Shown piece after piece: positions 60,548 through 64,000 of a stretch of 64,000 nucleotides of DNA. Every line of letters begins with the position of its first letter. Positions within the stretch are counted from its first letter, which is position 1. The DNA comes from Bog-366 sp963722555 (lineage in GTDB: Bacteria; Acidobacteriota; Terriglobia; UBA7540), in contig CAVRNQ010000001.1 of NCBI GenBank assembly GCA_963722555.1, positions 186,001 to 250,000 of the forward strand, written 5' to 3'. The notes beneath the pieces were generated by a model. The model worked only from the letters and a program-made list of their open reading frames with translations, did not search any database and had not been told where the DNA came from. The translations under genes and the position numbers were made by a program.

Positions 60548-62584
60548 TTGGCTGAATTCAAACCCTTTGTCCCTCACGATTCCACCGAACGCGAATTCAC
60601 GCTCAAAGCGGTTCTTGCCGGCATCATCATGGCGGCGATATTTGGCGCCGCCAACGCCTATCTGGGCATGAAGGCCGGGCAGACGGTAGCGGCCACCATC
60701 CCTGCCGCGGTGATTGCCATTGCGCTTTTCCGCCTGCCTTTCTTCCGCGGCGGCGTGCTGGAGCAGAACCTGACGCGCACCGCCGCCTCCGTGGGCGAAG
60801 CGCTGGTGGCGGGCGCCATCTTCACGATTCCCGCCTTCATGATGGTCAACGTAGGTGGCCAGCGCCTCTGGACCGATCTGCGCAGCCACTTTTGGACGGG
60901 CACGCTGATTCTGCTCGCAGGCGGGCTGCTGGGAGTCTTCTTCATTATTATTCTGCGTCGGCCGCTCTGCGTGGAATCGGACCTGCCGTTTCCGGAAAGC
61001 ACCGCCAGCGCCGAAATCGTCAAGGCCGGGCAGCAGGGTTCAGCCGACGCGCCCAGATACATCTTCGGGGCCATGGGCATAGGAGCGCTCCTTCAACTCC
61101 TCAAGGATGAAAAGGGCTTCCAGCTTTTTCAGGATTCCGTCAGCTTCTTCTGGAAGTTTCCCAAATCCGTGGTGCGCTACTTCGGTTATCAGAAGGAATT
61201 GCTCGGCGAAGTTCCCTACACTGGTGGCATTGCCTGCGCCACGCCTTCCGCTTCACCGGCCCTGATCGGTATTGGCTATATCATCGGGTTGCGCCTGGCG
61301 GCCATCAACTTCTCTGGTGGGGTAATTGCCTGGCTGGTATTAATTCCGTTGGTTCTGTTTATTGACCCTGAACTCCCTCACCGCGTGGGCGCGACGACGG
61401 GCGGCATGGCGCCGTGGGACCTGGTGAGCTATACGGTCTGGTACAACGTAGTGCGTCCGATCGCGGTGGGCGCGATGCTGGTGGGCGCAGTTTACACGCT
61501 CTATAGCATGCGCGAATCGATCCTGCGCTCCATCAAAGGCGCCTTCCAGGCCTCGGCAGCGACGGGCGAAGGCGCTGCGGCGCGCACGCGGCTCGACATT
61601 GACATCCCCATCAAGTGGATCATCCTCTCCATCGCCGCACTCGTGATTCCCATAACCATCATCTATTACTACTTCGCGCACAGTTGGGCCGCGGCGCTGG
61701 TGGCGGCTGTGGTCATGACCCTGAGCGGATTCTTCCTCTCCGCCGTGGGCGGCTACCTGGTGGGATTAGTGGGATCGTCGAACCAGCCCGTCTCCGGGCT
61801 TACACTCGCGGCCCTGGTGATCGCGGCCATCATGATGGTGGTCATCGGCGTCAAGGGCCTGGGCGGCGTCGCAGCCGTGCTGGGCGTGGCGTCGGTGGTT
61901 TGCTGCGCCTGCTGCGTTTCCGGCAGCCTCATTCAGGATCTGAAAGCCGGTTACCTGCTGGGTGGTACTCCCTGGAAGATGGAAGTCGTGGAAATACTAA
62001 GCGTCGTCGCGGTGTCCTTCTTCCTGTTGCTGCCCATCATCGCGCTGCACGAAGCGAATCTCGCCAGCGGCGGCATCGGCGGCAAGCTGCTGCCCGCGCC
62101 GCAAGCCGGATTGATGGCGCAACTCGCGCAAGGCATCGTGGGCGGTCAGATGGCTTGGGGACTGCTCCTCATCGGCTGCCTGTTCGGCGTGTCGCTGGTG
62201 ATGATCGAAGCGCCCTCACCCATGCTCATCGCAGTCGGCATGTACCTGCCGCTCGAAACCACCGGCGCGATCTTCCTGGGCGGCGTCATGAAATGGCTTG
62301 CCGACCAGTGGGCCGCGCGCCGCAATCTATCCGGTGACGAGAAAGCGAAATTCGAGGAGCGCGGCACGTTGCTCGCCTCAGGTTTTATCGCCGGCGAAGC
62401 CATCACCGGCATTCTGCTCGCCACGCTCTTCCTCGCCGGCGTGAAGTCGATTACCCACATCTTCACCGGCCAGGACGTTTTCCCCTTCGTCGCGCGCTGG
62501 GGCGGATGGATTTCGCTCGCGGCCTTCGCCATCATCGCTTACGTGTTGATCCGCATCCCATTGAAAAAGCGCGCGAACCCATAG
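60548..62584 (+). CDS. Oligopeptide transporter, OPT family
   Basis: 678 residues with about 15 transmembrane segments. Start TTG at 60548 with TAGGAG upstream. OPT-family features: AIFGAANAYLGMKAGQTVAA, TIPAAVIAIALFRLPFF, FPESTASAEIVKAGQQGSAD and LGGVMKWLADQWAARR. Probably imports peptides or metal-peptide chelates by proton coupling. The minus-strand AbrB gene lies upstream. Confidence 0.9.
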   Translation: MAEFKPFVPHDSTEREFTLKAVLAGIIMAAIFGAANAYLGMKAGQTVAATIPAAVIAIALFRLPFFRGGVLEQNLTRTAASVGEALVAGAIFTIPAFMMVNVGGQRLWTDLRSHFWTGTLILLAGGLLGVFFIIILRRPLCVESDLPFPESTASAEIVKAGQQGSADAPRYIFGAMGIGALLQLLKDEKGFQLFQDSVSFFWKFPKSVVRYFGYQKELLGEVPYTGGIACATPSASPALIGIGYIIGLRLAAINFSGGVIAWLVLIPLVLFIDPELPHRVGATTGGMAPWDLVSYTVWYNVVRPIAVGAMLVGAVYTLYSMRESILRSIKGAFQASAATGEGAAARTRLDIDIPIKWIILSIAALVIPITIIYYYFAHSWAAALVAAVVMTLSGFFLSAVGGYLVGLVGSSNQPVSGLTLAALVIAAIMMVVIGVKGLGGVAAVLGVASVVCCACCVSGSLIQDLKAGYLLGGTPWKMEVVEILSVVAVSFFLLLPIIALHEANLASGGIGGKLLPAPQAGLMAQLAQGIVGGQMAWGLLLIGCLFGVSLVMIEAPSPMLIAVGMYLPLETTGAIFLGGVMKWLADQWAARRNLSGDEKAKFEERGTLLASGFIAGEAITGILLATLFLAGVKSITHIFTGQDVFPFVARWGGWISLAAFAIIAYVLIRIPLKKRANP

Positions 62585-62608
62585 GGTCCGACCACGCACA
62601 ACGGGCTG

Positions 62609-64000
62609 CTATCCTGCCAACTCCTCTTCGGCCGCGAGGTGTGCCGTCAGTTCGCGGATGACGCGTTCTCCCACCGTAAGCAGCACACTGGGATCGCCCG
62701 AAAGCTCGTAGGAGGCCATTTGCCTTTCGAACTTGTCCAGATCAATTGCCAGGCGTTCATGCGCGGCGCGCAGCGCCTGGGGCTGTGATGGCGCGAAGGT
62801 CCGGAACAGGCCGATTTCCTCGCGGCGGCAATGGTCGATGACGAAGGTCTTGAAGAATTGCATCGTCGTGCGTAGCGCCGCGAGCGCCGCCTGCTGCTCC
62901 GTATCAGCTTCTCCGCTGTGAAAGGCCAGGCCGGCGAGAGTCGCTCGCCAATCCTCGAGGCCCGCGCGAATCTCGGCGTGTTCCGCCAGCCATTTTGATT
63001 TGTCATACGGCAAAGCTGGGGCCGGCGATGCGCTCGGGGGAAGCGGCGTCTCGGGCTCGAGATACGCGCTCGCCAGGCCGCGGCCGGCGAGCACGCGCAC
63101 CACTTCGCGCCGGTGGGGAAAGCCGTGGGTTGAGAACTGGCCCGGCGTATCGTGGCGCAGGTAGCCACCCGGAAAGGTGTCGCAGTCCACGGTGAAGAGA
63201 TCGCCGGCTCCCACCATGGAGATATTCATTTCGTAGTTCTCCCGGGTGTTGAAGAAGAGGCGCGAGTGGGGAAAGGCGAGGTGATAGAGGCTCAGGATCA
63301 GGCGGTAGTCGTCGTCCGAGACGGTAAAGCGCGACGCCTTTTGCGATGCCAGCACACCGCGTGCGGGCTTCAAGCGGGGGATGCCCAGGGCGTGTGGCTC
63401 AAGACCGTAGGTCCGCCGCAGATAATTCCCGTGCTCGATCGCGGCCAGCGCGTCGTAGCGCCAGTCGTAGAGGCCGAGCAGTGCGCCGAGCGCGATTTTC
63501 TTGATGCCCGCCGCGATGACACGGTCCCACAAATCGAGGCGAAATTCGAAATCCCGCTTGGGCGAGCCTATGACGTGCCAGCGGTCGAAGTGCGGTTGGT
63601 GGTAAGTTTCCTGCCACTCGACCACCCAATCGAGGCCCGCCGCGCGCAGTCGCACGTAATCCTCCCGCTCACAAACCGGCGAGCAGAGGCCCACCACGCC
63701 GCCACCCAACCCGTCGAGCCTGTGCCGCGTCAACTCCACGTATCGGGCCAGCACTTCCGGGCCGAACTCGGGGTCTTCCGAGAGCACCAGCTCAATCTGC
63801 CGGTGACCCCAGGAGAGGATCAGGTTGAGCTCGCGGTTGAATTCGTCCAGGCTCAGCCGCACGCGCTCGGTCAGCGCGTTGCTCTGGCGATAGCCGCAGT
63901 AGAGGCACTCGTTTTCGCAGAAGCTGGTGAGATAAACGGGGATGACGAACTCGACGGTCGGTCGAGCCAGGCGCTGGCGCACCCGCTCGGCCGCCGCGTG
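62609..64000 (-). CDS. Radical SAM protein fused to a hemerythrin-like domain (partial)
   Basis: At least 463 residues; the N-terminus runs off the right edge, with an open frame up to base 64000, so no start was assigned. The SAM-cluster motif CENECLYC (C22, C26, C29 counted from a GTG at 63982) and the following barrel match ThiH/HydG-type lyases acting on Tyr or Trp (VVEWQETYHQPHFDRW, LGIPRLKPA). From about residue 330 the sequence is helical with His/Glu patterns of hemerythrin HHE domains: LAEHAEIRAGLEDW, FVIDHCRREEIGLFR, HERLAIDLDKFERQM and ELTAHLAAEEELAG. Such a fusion suggests an iron- or O2-sensing control of a radical enzyme (inference). Confidence 0.86.
   Translation of the reverse strand, partial: HAAAERVRQRLARPTVEFVIPVYLTSFCENECLYCGYRQSNALTERVRLSLDEFNRELNLILSWGHRQIELVLSEDPEFGPEVLARYVELTRHRLDGLGGGVVGLCSPVCEREDYVRLRAAGLDWVVEWQETYHQPHFDRWHVIGSPKRDFEFRLDLWDRVIAAGIKKIALGALLGLYDWRYDALAAIEHGNYLRRTYGLEPHALGIPRLKPARGVLASQKASRFTVSDDDYRLILSLYHLAFPHSRLFFNTRENYEMNISMVGAGDLFTVDCDTFPGGYLRHDTPGQFSTHGFPHRREVVRVLAGRGLASAYLEPETPLPPSASPAPALPYDKSKWLAEHAEIRAGLEDWRATLAGLAFHSGEADTEQQAALAALRTTMQFFKTFVIDHCRREEIGLFRTFAPSQPQALRAAHERLAIDLDKFERQMASYELSGDPSVLLTVGERVIRELTAHLAAEEELAG

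Noticed and set aside
60350..60889. Long frame joining the AbrB-type protein to an upstream extension
   Set aside because: The extension has no similarity and runs antisense to the OPT transporter; the short AbrB protein is complete.

Overview
The window looks like chromosomal DNA of a soil-type Acidobacteriota (high GC, no plasmid or phage backbone). The lineage call is an inference from gene content: a large FtsX/MacB-type permease of the acidobacterial ADOP kind paired with a PadR regulator (55403-58481), a Ser/Thr kinase fused to a TolB/FlgO-like domain and TPRs (38474-40762), a Tat-exported Gfo/Idh/MocA oxidoreductase, a YfiR/TonB-receptor pair, lipid A genes (a diderm), and many dispersed intergenic repeats. 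No rRNA, tRNA or CRISPR array was seen.

Layout. 1-1294 is non-coding: AT-rich iterated motifs, then repeat debris. 1295-3726 carries a cysteine desulfurase and mnmA (tRNA 2-thiolation). 4064-5217 holds a membrane coiled-coil protein and two YtxH paralogues. 5327-20304 holds uvrC and uvrA with small exported TPR proteins, a D-aminoacylase-type amidohydrolase, a RES/Xre toxin-antitoxin pair, a GH97 glycosidase, a SprT-like protease and two related exported proteins of unknown function. 20575-23566 is envelope stress and disulfide chemistry (Spy/CpxP-like protein, two DsbA-fold proteins). 23925-28114 is a zinc/manganese uptake locus (permease, binding protein, porin-like protein, small Cys/His protein) without an ATPase, beside a 38-codon remnant of an RND metal pump. 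28349-31434 has lpxD, an lpxL-type acyltransferase and an anchored hydrolase. 33393-35091 is an ECF sigma/putative anti-sigma unit. 35470-38199 is YfiR plus a TonB receptor.

The most striking region is 40912-45131. It reads as a degraded chromosomal integron: five unrelated small genes on the minus strand (SRPBCC protein, SAM methyltransferase, SnoaL-like protein, membrane protein, unknown protein), each followed at its 3' end by a 58-82 bp imperfect inverted repeat with attC features (GTTRRRY/RYYYAAC ends, an unpaired centre). Upstream lies an IS5-family element (43928-44844), and beyond it the first 67 codons of an IntI-like integrase on the same strand as the cassettes. That orientation is opposite to classical integrons. 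Next to it is a REP-associated tyrosine transposase (RAYT) pseudogene with four in-frame stops, and REP-like doublets lie directly behind it and at other sites.

46834-64000 returns to housekeeping and envelope genes: two related exported proteins, a cold-shock protein, a GAF/HD-GYP protein, xerC, trmFO, the ADOP/PadR pair, an M20 dipeptidase, an orphan AbrB-type protein, an OPT transporter, and at the right edge a radical SAM protein fused to a hemerythrin domain, cut by the window. Several repeat families (BIME-like doublets, about 140-255 bp elements ending in AGGCTGC, short GTGAC/CAGTAGG-type tracts) fill the gaps and in two cases encode the last residues of neighbouring proteins (cysteine desulfurase, trmFO).
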